Positions 45,877 to 54,116 of a DNA stretch of 64,000 nt are shown in pieces. The position numbers and the translations under genes were made by a program. The stretch is taken from positions 825,501 to 889,500 of the forward strand of contig NZ_CP071501.1 in the NCBI RefSeq assembly GCF_017354985.1, given 5' to 3'. The notes beneath the pieces were generated by a model, which searched no databases, was not told the DNA's origin, and worked only from the letters and a program-made list of their open reading frames with translations. Origin of the DNA: Shewanella cyperi (lineage in GTDB: Bacteria; Pseudomonadota; Gammaproteobacteria; Enterobacterales; Shewanellaceae). Each line of letters starts with the position of its first letter. The first letter of the stretch is position 1.

Positions 45877-45977
45877 CATCTAATGCCGTTGCTAATGGGG
45901 TAACCGAAACATAGTGTAGTTTGTCCGGCGGAGGGGCTGCATTTTGCGGCTGGATAATACTTGGCAACTTGCTAGGT
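45877..45977 (-). other. attC-like inverted repeat (site 2)
   Basis: On the minus strand ACCTAGCAAGTTGCCAA lies about 80 bp before TTAGCAACGGCATTAGATG, and the two ends pair imperfectly. The stop TAG of the small membrane gene falls in the first box, as is common in integron cassettes. Boxes deviate from RYYYAAC/GTTRRRY, so this is tentative. Confidence 0.4.
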
Positions 45978-46187
45978 GGAGATCAAAAACAAGATTGAGA
46001 CAACCACACATGAAGTCCCTAAAACTCTATAAAACATCCTGGCTTTTCTCACACCTTCTTCTTTGTCTTTAGTATGTTCATATAGCCAACGTCCCGTTTG
46101 GCCATCAAATGCCAAAATGAACTCAGTTGGGAGCAAGAGCAAAAAAACACCGATTACTCCAATGACTATCAATATGAAGGTCACCAT
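45972..46187 (-). CDS. Small two-helix membrane protein in cassette-like insert
   Basis: A 71-residue protein: hydrophobic FILIVIGVIGVFLLLLP, a charged central loop (GRWLYEHTKDKEEGVRKARM) and a second helix (VLGTSCVVVSILFLI). It has no strong SD. No family is recognised. Short membrane proteins of this kind are frequent in integron cassettes. It lies between two attC-like sites. Confidence 0.6.
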   Translation of the reverse strand: MVTFILIVIGVIGVFLLLLPTEFILAFDGQTGRWLYEHTKDKEEGVRKARMFYRVLGTSCVVVSILFLIST

Positions 46188-46194
46188 AACTAGA

Positions 46195-46271
46195 GCCTAA
46201 TGCCGCCAGCAGAGGCTGAGTGAACCGGGGCCTGCGACCTTGGTGAGCTTTGCTGGCTGCCTATGTTAGAT
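46195..46271 (-). other. attC-like inverted repeat (site 1)
   Basis: On the minus strand ATCTAAC (fits RYYYAAC) is followed by GCAGCCAGCA. After about 40 bp come TGCTGGCGGC and ATTAGGC (one base from GTTRRRY), giving a 77-bp imperfect hairpin. The TAA stop of the DUF6678-like gene lies in the first box. Placement between two same-strand genes fits an integron cassette junction. Confidence 0.5.
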
Positions 46272-46706
46272 ATCTTTGGCATTGAACTCTTTATAACACT
46301 TTGGCGCATAGCCCCAAACTCTAACAAAATCAGATGTGACCTCAAATTCAACTCCAATAGCCCTAAGACACTTTAGAATCTCATCTTTCAGGTTTATCTC
46401 TTCTTCATATCTGCCGCCATCTCGGATGATGAATACCGTTTTTTCAAACTTAATATCAAACCATTCAACACCGAGAAACGGAAATGGAAGGTGATAAAAC
46501 CAATCATTTTCCCAGTGAGATATAAAACCGTTAATCCATTTAGAGCGATTACATACGATCCACTTATTTGTTCTAAATGCGGTTAAAAGTTCATTCCACT
46601 TAGTATTGTTACAGAGTCCCACCAAGTTCTTTGATTCTATTTCTTTTTTTAACTTCTCCAAATCTACATTTTCAGGACAAGACTCTGACATTGGCAGAAT
46701 GTTCAT
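46266..46706 (-). CDS. DUF6678-like protein in cassette-like insert
   Basis: A 146-residue protein. LCNNTKWNELLTAFRTNKW and SHWENDWFYHLPFPFLGVEW recall the DUF6678 pattern, with a strand-rich C-terminus (VTSDFVRVWGYAP). GAGGTATCT precedes the ATG at 46706; the frame extends to 46772. It is AT-rich compared with core genes. The function is unknown. It is the first gene of the leftward trio. Confidence 0.65.
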   Translation of the reverse strand: MNILPMSESCPENVDLEKLKKEIESKNLVGLCNNTKWNELLTAFRTNKWIVCNRSKWINGFISHWENDWFYHLPFPFLGVEWFDIKFEKTVFIIRDGGRYEEEINLKDEILKCLRAIGVEFEVTSDFVRVWGYAPKCYKEFNAKDI

Positions 46707-46844
46707 AGATACCTCACATTTTATTATTGCGACCTTGCAAGGTTCGTTACCTTGCAGGCTATCCGACATCACAGGTTTTGTATAGCTTGATCAGTTGTCC
46801 TCAACTGGTTGATCAATAGGCGTTAATGGTAATGCTACCTCGGT

Positions 46845-46975
46845 TGCTGCCGTTTCTTGCCCAACGTCCTCGACTCTGGCTCCTGCTTCGTCCTAACTCC
46901 TGTATCCATGCAGTCGTCGGCGGCACCGAAGGGGGAAATGGTGCAACAGTCAAACTTCACAATGTCTCTTTGAGT
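46845..46975 (+). repeat. 3' half of the interrupted repeat copy (R8)
   Basis: Resumes with GCTGCCGTTTCTTGCCCAAC, carries the GACTCTGGCTCCTGC insert, and ends with CCGAAGGGGGAAATGGTGCAAC. Together with R7 it would make one unit split by the gene trio, with the middle segment missing. Confidence 0.7.
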
Positions 46976-47019
46976 TTCCTCGACTGTTCCGCCATGTCTG
47001 GAGTGGAACTCCCATTAGC

Positions 47020-47575
47020 CAGCACTGCCGCACCAGTGACCATTGGCGACAGGACGTCGCCGGTGAGCCTCCAGGGATGCTGATGTTTAAACCAAGAGTC
47101 GCCGTGCCACTGGAGTGGCAGTGCGAAAGCCCACCGCAGGTGATTTATGGCATCCGATGCCGGAAGTTGCAGTTGAAGCAAGAGATAGCCGCTGTGCCAG
47201 CGGCACAACGTCGTGGGCTTCCAACCCACACCCGGGCAAGGGGCTTTGCTCATCCACGAACAACTTCCTTGTTTAACAGCCAGCTCGCCATCCATGGCTC
47301 GCGCTCATGGCGCTCTAGCGAGCTTCGCCCTTACAACCCAAAGGATGCCCCCAGCCGGAGCCGAAAACCCCTCGGGTTTATGGGCGAAACGGCCAACGCG
47401 ACAGACTCGCGTCCTGCTCGACTGTCGCTACCTCGGCGTCCGGCCTCGGTTGTTGCCGTTTCTTGCCCAACACCCTCGACTCTGGCTCCTGCTTCGTCCT
47501 AACTCCTGCATTCATGCAGTCGTCGGCGGCTCCGAAGGGGGGATCGGTGCAACAGTCAGACTTCGCAATATCTCT
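47020..47575 (+). repeat. Structured non-coding repeat, copy R9
   Basis: Opening block at 47022, core hairpins GCCGCTG/CAGCGGC (about 47188-47204) and GTGGG/CCCAC, with the third hairpin replaced by the CGAACAACTTCC insert as in R6. It continues through ACCCCTCGGGTTTATGGGCG and ends CCGAAGGGGGGATCGGTGC. The next unit (R10) starts at 47626. Confidence 0.78.
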
Positions 47576-47617
47576 TTGAGTTTCCTTGCCGATTCCGCCA
47601 TGACCGGCGTGGAACAC

Positions 47618-47650
47618 CAATAGCCAGCACTGCCGCACAAGTGTCTGCTC
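47618..47650 (+). repeat. Truncated start of a further repeat unit (R10)
   Basis: CAGCACTGCCGCACAAGTG matches the opening block, then the match ends. This marks the right border of the array, about 130 bp before the putA stop. Confidence 0.6.
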
Positions 47651-47734
47651 AAAAAGGTGGCATCATTATCATGCAACTATGGGGGGTTACCGAGCAAACT
47701 CAATCATGTGCCTTGCCGCCACAAGGGGGCATAA

Positions 47735-47763
47735 AAAAAGCCAGGCATTTAGCCTGGCTTTTT
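47735..47763 (-). terminator. Terminator of putA
   Basis: AAAAAGCCAGGC (47735-47746) pairs with GCCTGGCTTTTT (47752-47763). On the minus strand a T run follows. It lies 20 bp after the putA stop. Confidence 0.88.
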
Positions 47764-47783
47764 AGGGTTAACAGCGACAGCTG

Positions 47784-50700
47784 TTATTCGTCTGAGTCGC
47801 CCAGAGACAGCAGAGTCGCGTTACCGCCGATAGCGGTAATGTTATTGGTGCGGGTCTTCTCGGTTACAAAACGGGTCAGGTAGTGTGGACCACCGGCCTT
47901 GGGACCTGTGCCTGACAGGCCCTGGCCGCCGAAGGGTTGCACGCCAACCACGGCACCGATCTGGTTGCGGTTGATGTAGACGTTACCCACGTTGACCTTG
48001 TCGGCCACTTCCAGGGCATGGCCCTCGTTGCGGCTGTGGATGCCCAGGGTCAGACCGAAGCCTGTGCTGTTGATATCGTCGATGACCTTCTGCAAGTCGG
48101 AGGCCTTGTAACGGATCACGTGCAGGATAGGACCGAAGTGTTCTTTCTCCAACACCTTGATGGAGTCGATTTCCACTGCAGTGGGCGCCACAAAGTGACC
48201 GTTCTCAGTGCCTTCCGGCAGGCGCAGCTGGTGAATTGGACGACCCACTTGCTTGATGTGGTCAATGTGGGCGTTCAGGTTGGCCTTGGCGGTGGCGTCG
48301 ATAACAGGGCCCACGTCGGTCTTCACCGAGCCGGGGTTGCCGAGGCTCAGTTCGTCCATGGCGCCCTTGAGCACGTCGATAACGCGATCGGCAATGTCTT
48401 CCTGCAGGTACAGTACCCGCAGGGCGGAGCAACGTTGACCGGCGCTGGTGAAGGCGGAAGAAACCACGTCGTTCACCACTTGCTCTGGCTGGCTGGTGGA
48501 GTCCACCACCATGGCGTTCTGGCCACCGGTTTCGGCGATCAGCGGAATGATGGCGCCGTCACGACCGGCCAGGGTGCGGTTGATGACCTTGGCGGTCACG
48601 GTAGAACCTGTGAAGCACACACCACCAATGCGTTCATCGGCGGTCAGGGCTGCACCCACTGTGGCACCTGTGCCTGGCAGGTATTGCAGCACGTCCTTGG
48701 GAATGCCGGCCTGGTGAGCCAGTTGCACCGCGCGGTAACCGATAATACAGGTCTGCTCGGCAGGCTTGGCGATAACAGTGTTACCCGTTGCCAGGGCAGC
48801 GGCTACCTGACCGAGGAAGATGGCCAGCGGGAAGTTCCAGGGGCTGATACAGACGAACACGCCACGGCCCTGGAGGAAGAGTTCGTTCAGTTCACCTGTG
48901 GGGCCGGGCAGCAGCTCGGGCTTGGTCATCATCTTCTTGGCCTGCACCGCGTAGTAACGGCAGAAGTCCACGGCTTCGCGCACTTCGTCGATACCGTCCT
49001 GGATGCTCTTACCGGCTTCGCGGGTACACAGAGCAATCAGTTCTTCGCGGTTTTCTTCCAGCAGATCCGCCAGCTTTTGCAGGGCATTGGCGCGGGTCTC
49101 AACCGGGGTGCGGCACCAGGAGGCGAAGGCGTTGTCGGCAGCGGCCAGGGCCTGCTCGATGGCGGCGTCGTTGGCGAAAGCCACCTGACCCACTTTCTGG
49201 GTGGTGTCGAAGGGGCTGACCACGTCACGGACTTCACCGGCCAGGGTTTCACCCTTGACCAGGGGGCCTGCGGTCCACTGGGTGTCCTTGAATTTTTCCA
49301 ACGCGGCGAAGAATGGCTCGGCTTCGGAGATGATGTTCATATTGAGTCCCTTGGAGTTTTTGCGCTCGGGGCCGAAGATATCGGCTGGCTTAACTATCTT
49401 GTTGTTTGCCAGGGTTTTGTAACCCAGCAGGGTCTTGATTGGATGGGTCACCAGCGACTCGATGGGGGTCTTGGGATCCACCAGCTTGTGTACGAACGAG
49501 GTGTTGGCACCGTTTTCCAGCAGACGACGTACCAGATAGGGCAGCAGGTCCTTGTGGGCACCTATGGGCGCGTAGATACGCACCGTGGGTACCGCGGCCT
49601 CGGCCAGCACTGTGTCATACAGTTCCTGACCCATGCCGTGCAGGCGCTGGAATTCATATTTGCGATCGCCTGCCATGGCGCTGATGGCGGCCACGGTTTG
49701 GGCGTTGTGGCTGGCAAACTGCGGATAGATGACACCGCGGGTGGCGTCAGACAGCAGGTAACGGGCACAGGCCAGGTAAGACACGTCGGTGGCGGCCTTG
49801 CGGGTAAACAGCGGATAGCCGGCTTCACCTGCCTGTTGGGCCCACTTGAGCTCGCTGTCCCAGTAAGCGCCTTTCACCAGACGCAAAGGAATTTCATCGC
49901 CCTGTTCCCTGGCGAGCTTGGTCAGCCACAGCAGCACCGGCAGGGCACGCTTGGAGTAGGCCTGGACCACTATGCCCAGCAGACCCCAGCCCTTGGCGGC
50001 ATCGGAGTTATACAGACGTTGGAACAGCTTGAGGGACAGCTCCAGACGGTCCATTTCCTCGGCATCGATCTGGATACCCACGTTAACGCTGCGGGCCTGC
50101 TCAATCAGCTTGATCAGTGTGCTGTAAAGCTCGGTCATCACCCGGTCTTCGTTGGCCACTTCATAGCGGGGGTGCAGGGCCGACAGCTTGATGGAAATGG
50201 TGGGGCGCGGAGCTTCGGACTCGTCAAACTCACCCTTGCCGAGGGCGGCAATGGCGTTGGCGTAATCCTTGTAGTACTTGATGGCGTCCTTGGTGGTGAG
50301 CGCCGCTTCACCCAGCATGTCGTAGGAGTGGGTGTAACCGAGCTTGCGCTTGTCGACGGCGTTCTTCAGGCCTTCTTCAATGGTGCGGCCAAGCACGAAT
50401 TGCTTGCCCATGATCTTCATGGCAGCCAGCATGGCTTGGCGGATAACGGGTTCACCCAGACGGTTAACCAGGCGGCTCAGCAGGTTGCTTGGGGTGCCGT
50501 CGAGGTTCTTGTCCAGTTTGATGATCTTGCCGGTCAGCATCAGGCCCCAGGTGGAGGCGTTTACCAGCACAGAGTCACTCTTGGACATGTGCTCATCCCA
50601 CTTGGCACCGGACAGTTTGTCGGCGATAAGGGCATCGGCGGTTTCGGCATCGGGAATACGCAGCAGGGCTTCGGCCAAGCACATGAGGATGATGCCTTCC

Positions 50701-50978
50701 TGGGTTTCCAGGCTGTACTGCTGCAGAAAGGCGTCAATGCCGACCATCAGACCTTTCTTTTCATACTGGCGCACCTTGGCCACCAGGTCGTGGGCACGGC
50801 GGGTTACGCGTTCGATGTCATCATCGCTCGACGGCACCAGCTGGATCAGCTCCTTAAGATATTGTTCTTCATCAACAATATAGTTGTGGGTGATCGCACT
50901 GAACAATTCGTCGAGAGTGGCGTTGTCGTAGCGACCCGCCAGTACTTCACTCGCTTTGAACATAGTAGTCGTTTCCAT
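47784..50978 (-). CDS. putA: Bifunctional proline dehydrogenase / glutamate-semialdehyde dehydrogenase
   Basis: A 1064-residue PutA. The N-terminal half is the PRODH barrel (RPTISIKLSALHPRYE, RLVKGAYWDSE); the C-terminal half is an aldehyde dehydrogenase with EL-type TGGQNA region and catalytic Cys near residue 850 (SAGQRCSALR), then PFGGQGLSGTGPKAGG. It converts proline to glutamate via FAD and NAD. The ribbon-helix-helix DNA-binding domain of E. coli PutA is absent, so autorepression is not expected. An alternative start at 50963 is possible. A palindrome TTGTATACAA lies upstream. Confidence 0.95.
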   Translation of the reverse strand: METTTMFKASEVLAGRYDNATLDELFSAITHNYIVDEEQYLKELIQLVPSSDDDIERVTRRAHDLVAKVRQYEKKGLMVGIDAFLQQYSLETQEGIILMCLAEALLRIPDAETADALIADKLSGAKWDEHMSKSDSVLVNASTWGLMLTGKIIKLDKNLDGTPSNLLSRLVNRLGEPVIRQAMLAAMKIMGKQFVLGRTIEEGLKNAVDKRKLGYTHSYDMLGEAALTTKDAIKYYKDYANAIAALGKGEFDESEAPRPTISIKLSALHPRYEVANEDRVMTELYSTLIKLIEQARSVNVGIQIDAEEMDRLELSLKLFQRLYNSDAAKGWGLLGIVVQAYSKRALPVLLWLTKLAREQGDEIPLRLVKGAYWDSELKWAQQAGEAGYPLFTRKAATDVSYLACARYLLSDATRGVIYPQFASHNAQTVAAISAMAGDRKYEFQRLHGMGQELYDTVLAEAAVPTVRIYAPIGAHKDLLPYLVRRLLENGANTSFVHKLVDPKTPIESLVTHPIKTLLGYKTLANNKIVKPADIFGPERKNSKGLNMNIISEAEPFFAALEKFKDTQWTAGPLVKGETLAGEVRDVVSPFDTTQKVGQVAFANDAAIEQALAAADNAFASWCRTPVETRANALQKLADLLEENREELIALCTREAGKSIQDGIDEVREAVDFCRYYAVQAKKMMTKPELLPGPTGELNELFLQGRGVFVCISPWNFPLAIFLGQVAAALATGNTVIAKPAEQTCIIGYRAVQLAHQAGIPKDVLQYLPGTGATVGAALTADERIGGVCFTGSTVTAKVINRTLAGRDGAIIPLIAETGGQNAMVVDSTSQPEQVVNDVVSSAFTSAGQRCSALRVLYLQEDIADRVIDVLKGAMDELSLGNPGSVKTDVGPVIDATAKANLNAHIDHIKQVGRPIHQLRLPEGTENGHFVAPTAVEIDSIKVLEKEHFGPILHVIRYKASDLQKVIDDINSTGFGLTLGIHSRNEGHALEVADKVNVGNVYINRNQIGAVVGVQPFGGQGLSGTGPKAGGPHYLTRFVTEKTRTNNITAIGGNATLLSLGDSDE

Positions 50979-51042
50979 CTAGGCCGAAAATAGGGCGGTT
51001 TGAAAGGGTCTTTTTCTGACCCTGGCCCACCCGCTTTTAATT

Positions 51043-51052
51043 TTGTATACAA
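51043..51052. promoter_or_regulatory. TTGTATACAA palindrome upstream of putA
   Basis: A perfect 10-bp palindrome 65 bp upstream of the putA ATG, identical to the one in the gcvT promoter (with a further shared A on one side). It resembles sites of GntR-type regulators, but no regulator is identified. Confidence 0.45.
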
Positions 51053-51217
51053 TTTCGCGCGTCGGGCGCGCAGATTATACCTGCAAAAGCACAAGTACAA
51101 CACTCCGGCACCAAGGATAGTGAATTTTGTTTGATTTGGATTAATTTCAGCGTGCGTAACGCTGGATTGACAGGGTTCCCTTGTTTGATTGCAAGGGAAC
51201 CCGGGGATAAAGCAGGG

Positions 51218-51793
51218 TTACATCCAGCGGTTCTTTTTACGGCGCTGTGGGCGGGGCAGGTACACCAAAATAATGCCTATCAGGGCACCGATGGCGGCGA
51301 TCAGGCCACCTTCCTGCCACATGCGGTAGCGGGCGTTATCCTGCACATCATTGACCTTGGCCATGGCGCTGTCACGCTCCAGATTGGCCTTGGCGAGGGC
51401 ATCCTCGGCTTGCTTTAACTGGGTCTGCAGATTTTCAATGCGACTGCCGGCATCGCTCTGATTCGCTTCCAGATTGGCGAGTTGTTCTTTCACGCTGGCC
51501 AGTTCGGTTTCCAGTTGCGGCATGCGCTCCCGCAGGCTGGGCTCATTGCTGAGCATGTCATTGGCGACCCAGCCTTCGCGGCCCTTATGGTCGATGACCT
51601 TGCTGTAGTCATCCTGGGTTTCACCCAGAAACTGCACCGGTTGGCCGGCTTCGATGGAACCCAGAATGCGGTACTGGGTACCGGGACCATTGTGAAGGTA
51701 GATGAAGACGTTGTCTGAGATGTAACGCTGTTGTCCTGCGGCGAGCAGGGCGGGGGACAGGAGCAGGGCTCCGGCCAGGAGAAGGAATCTCAT
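51218..51793 (-). CDS. SH3-domain, coiled-coil membrane protein (YgiM-like)
   Basis: A 191-residue protein: signal peptide (FLLLAGALLLSPALLAA), a bacterial SH3 domain (DNVFIYLHNGPGTQYRILGS ... GWVANDML), a coiled coil of about 70 residues (QLETELASVKEQLANLEAN) and a C-terminal membrane helix (LIAAIGALIGIILVYL) with a basic tail. This is the TIGR04211/YgiM architecture. A cell-envelope role is inferred. The ATG at 51793 gives the signal peptide directly. Its neighbourhood with ygiF is conserved in gammaproteobacteria. Confidence 0.88.
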   Translation of the reverse strand: MRFLLLAGALLLSPALLAAGQQRYISDNVFIYLHNGPGTQYRILGSIEAGQPVQFLGETQDDYSKVIDHKGREGWVANDMLSNEPSLRERMPQLETELASVKEQLANLEANQSDAGSRIENLQTQLKQAEDALAKANLERDSAMAKVNDVQDNARYRMWQEGGLIAAIGALIGIILVYLPRPQRRKKNRWM

Positions 51794-51906
51794 CACTGCT
51801 GAATTCTCTAAGGCAAAAGATAGCCACATGCTAGGGATTCATGGCCGCCAATGCAAGAGGGAAGTCCTTGGACTTCCCTCTGTAATCAGCCTATTGGCGC
51901 GGTAAA

Positions 51907-53175
51907 TCAGCTGAATGTGCCTTTGATCATGTAGAAGAAGATGATCGACAGGCCGGCACCGGCAGGCAGGGTTACTACCCAGGACACCACAATGTTGCGT
52001 ACCACGCCAATGTTGATGGCGGCGATACCACGGGCCATACCCACACCGAGAACCGCACCCACCAGGGTTTGGGTGGTGGAGATAGGCAGACCGGTTCCGG
52101 AGGCTATCACCACGGTCGCAGCGGCAGCCAGTTCGGCGGCGAAGCCACGGCTTGGGGTCAGGTGAGTGATGTTCTTACCTATGGTCTGCATTACGCGACT
52201 GCCGAAGATGGCCAGACCGGCAACGATACCGAAACCACCCAGGGGCAGGATCCACCATACCAGTGGCGACTTGGAGGCAATTTCACCACCGCTGTTGACC
52301 ACAGATACCACGGCAGCCAGGGGGCCGATGGCGTTGGCCACGTCGTTGGAACCGTGGGCAAAGGCCATACAACAGGCAGAAACCACCATCAGCACGGCAA
52401 ACACTTTTTCCACGTTGGCAAACTGGGTATGGCGGTCTGTCTTCTCGGACATCTTCAGACGACCGATGAACAGCTTGCCGACAATGGCGATAACCACGCC
52501 GATGGCCAGGGCCAGACCGTAGGCTTCAACATCGCTGAAGTGCAGACCCACGTGCTTGAGGCCTTTCTTGATGGTCACCAGCGACAGCACGAAACCGGCC
52601 AGCATCATGTAGAAAGGTACGTAACGCTTGGCGTTTTCCAGCGGCTTGTCGGTGTTGAAGATCAACTTCTGGGCACTTTGGAAGATCAGGAAGGCGATGA
52701 AACCGGAAATGGCCGGGGTAACAACCCAGGAACCCACTATGCCAACCACCTTACCCCAGGCAACGGAATCTGCGCTCACGCCCACGGCGGCAAAACCAAT
52801 GATGGCACCGACGATGGAGTGAGTGGTGGATACGGGCCAGCCCAAAGCTGAAGCCACTACCAACCAGATACCGGCGGCCAACAGTGAGCCTATCATGCCG
52901 TACACCAGCAGTTCAGGCGTATCGGTGAAATAGCTGGCATCTATGATGCCATCACGGATAGTGCTGGTCACTTCCCCACCGGCCAGATAGGCGCCGGCAA
53001 ATTCAAATATCATCGCAATGATGATGGCTTGTTTAATGGTAATGGCGTTGGAACCAACGGAAGTCCCCATGGCGTTAGCCACGTCGTTGGCGCCGATACC
53101 CCAGGCCATAAAAAAACCAAATGCGGCCGCGATGGCAATCAGCCACGGGCCATAGGTGACAAATACATCAACCAT
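51907..53175 (-). CDS. pit: Low-affinity inorganic phosphate transporter
   Basis: A 422-residue Pit permease with ten or more helices. The duplicated signatures are GANDVANAMGTSVG near the N-terminus and GSNDVANAIGPLAA in the second half, both conserved phosphate-site motifs. It imports metal-phosphate with protons. It starts 26 bp after the PhoU-like gene, forming a two-gene operon. A GTG/ATG alternative is not needed; AAGGTAATAAC precedes the ATG. Confidence 0.94.
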   Translation of the reverse strand: MVDVFVTYGPWLIAIAAAFGFFMAWGIGANDVANAMGTSVGSNAITIKQAIIIAMIFEFAGAYLAGGEVTSTIRDGIIDASYFTDTPELLVYGMIGSLLAAGIWLVVASALGWPVSTTHSIVGAIIGFAAVGVSADSVAWGKVVGIVGSWVVTPAISGFIAFLIFQSAQKLIFNTDKPLENAKRYVPFYMMLAGFVLSLVTIKKGLKHVGLHFSDVEAYGLALAIGVVIAIVGKLFIGRLKMSEKTDRHTQFANVEKVFAVLMVVSACCMAFAHGSNDVANAIGPLAAVVSVVNSGGEIASKSPLVWWILPLGGFGIVAGLAIFGSRVMQTIGKNITHLTPSRGFAAELAAAATVVIASGTGLPISTTQTLVGAVLGVGMARGIAAINIGVVRNIVVSWVVTLPAGAGLSIIFFYMIKGTFS

Positions 53176-53201
53176 GTTATTACCTTGATAACCTTAGACA
53201 G

Positions 53202-53882
53202 TTAGACGCGAGCCAGCATCAGCTCAAGGCGGGAACCTACACGCTCGGCAAGATCTGCCAGGTCTCCAACCCACTCTATTATCTTGTAGAGGAACATCAC
53301 GTCGACGGGATTCAGTTCCGATTCTACGGCGTACAAGCCGCGACGGACCTGGATCTGCAGATCATCAGTGTCTTCTTCGAGCACATCGAGTTCACTGATC
53401 ATTTTGGCCACCAAGTCCACTTCGCGACCGCGGAAACCCGTTTCCAGCAGTTCGTCGAGTTCGTTGATGGCTTCTTTTGCCAGGCTGACAGCATCGAGAC
53501 AACGCTGCAGGTAGGCAGAGAAGGGCGCCTGAATGGCAGGCGGGATCACCAATTGACGACCGATAACACGGCCGGAAATGTCCTTGGCTTTATTGGCAAT
53601 CTTGTCTTGCTGAGTCAGCAGTTCCAGCAGGTCGGTACGTTCGACCGGCATGAACAGGCCACCGGGCAGGGTCAGACGGATTTCACGCTTGAGGGCATCC
53701 GCTTCTTTTTCGGTTTTGCTGATCTGCTTGCGAAGCTCGGTTGCGGTATCCCAGTCACCGGAGACAGTCGCATTAAAGAAGGGAACAAGTATGGACGCAC
53801 ACTCATTCACTTTGTCGATATGGTCTTGCAGAGGCTTGATTGGCGATTTTGCAAACACGCCCAAAATAGAGTTTACTGGCAT
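53202..53882 (-). CDS. PhoU-like DUF47 phosphate transport regulator
   Basis: A 226-residue all-helical protein of the TIGR00153/DUF47 family: MPVNSILGVFAKSPIKPLQDH at the N-terminus (shown in part) and conserved acidic motifs such as SKTEKEADALKREI and DVLEEDTDDLQ. These proteins are paired with Pit permeases and are thought to control their activity. It is first in the pit operon. Confidence 0.92.
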   Translation of the reverse strand: MPVNSILGVFAKSPIKPLQDHIDKVNECASILVPFFNATVSGDWDTATELRKQISKTEKEADALKREIRLTLPGGLFMPVERTDLLELLTQQDKIANKAKDISGRVIGRQLVIPPAIQAPFSAYLQRCLDAVSLAKEAINELDELLETGFRGREVDLVAKMISELDVLEEDTDDLQIQVRRGLYAVESELNPVDVMFLYKIIEWVGDLADLAERVGSRLELMLARV

Positions 53883-54116
53883 AGCCGTTTACCTATTTAG
53901 GTTATTCCACCGTTGGAAATTGCGGGCGCATGGTAACTCAAGCGTCCGCGTATTGAAACTGTGTTTTCACATATTTGAAGACAGTTCTTATACATTCGGG
54001 TTATAACCCAACCCGAGTCCCAAATTCTAGATGAGTTTTGTGACAGCAATATGACATTATGAATTTATAGTGACATATACATGAATTATTGATGACAAAG
54101 TGAGCATTTCTCCCCC

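Noticed and set aside
20180-47650. CRISPR array
   Set aside because: Units are hundreds of bases long with internal structure and no short-repeat/spacer pattern, and no cas genes are present.
47937-50993. Long + strand frame of 1018 codons opposite putA
   Set aside because: Antisense frame caused by biased codon use in a highly expressed gene; composition (His, Gly, Val, Gln) is not protein-like.
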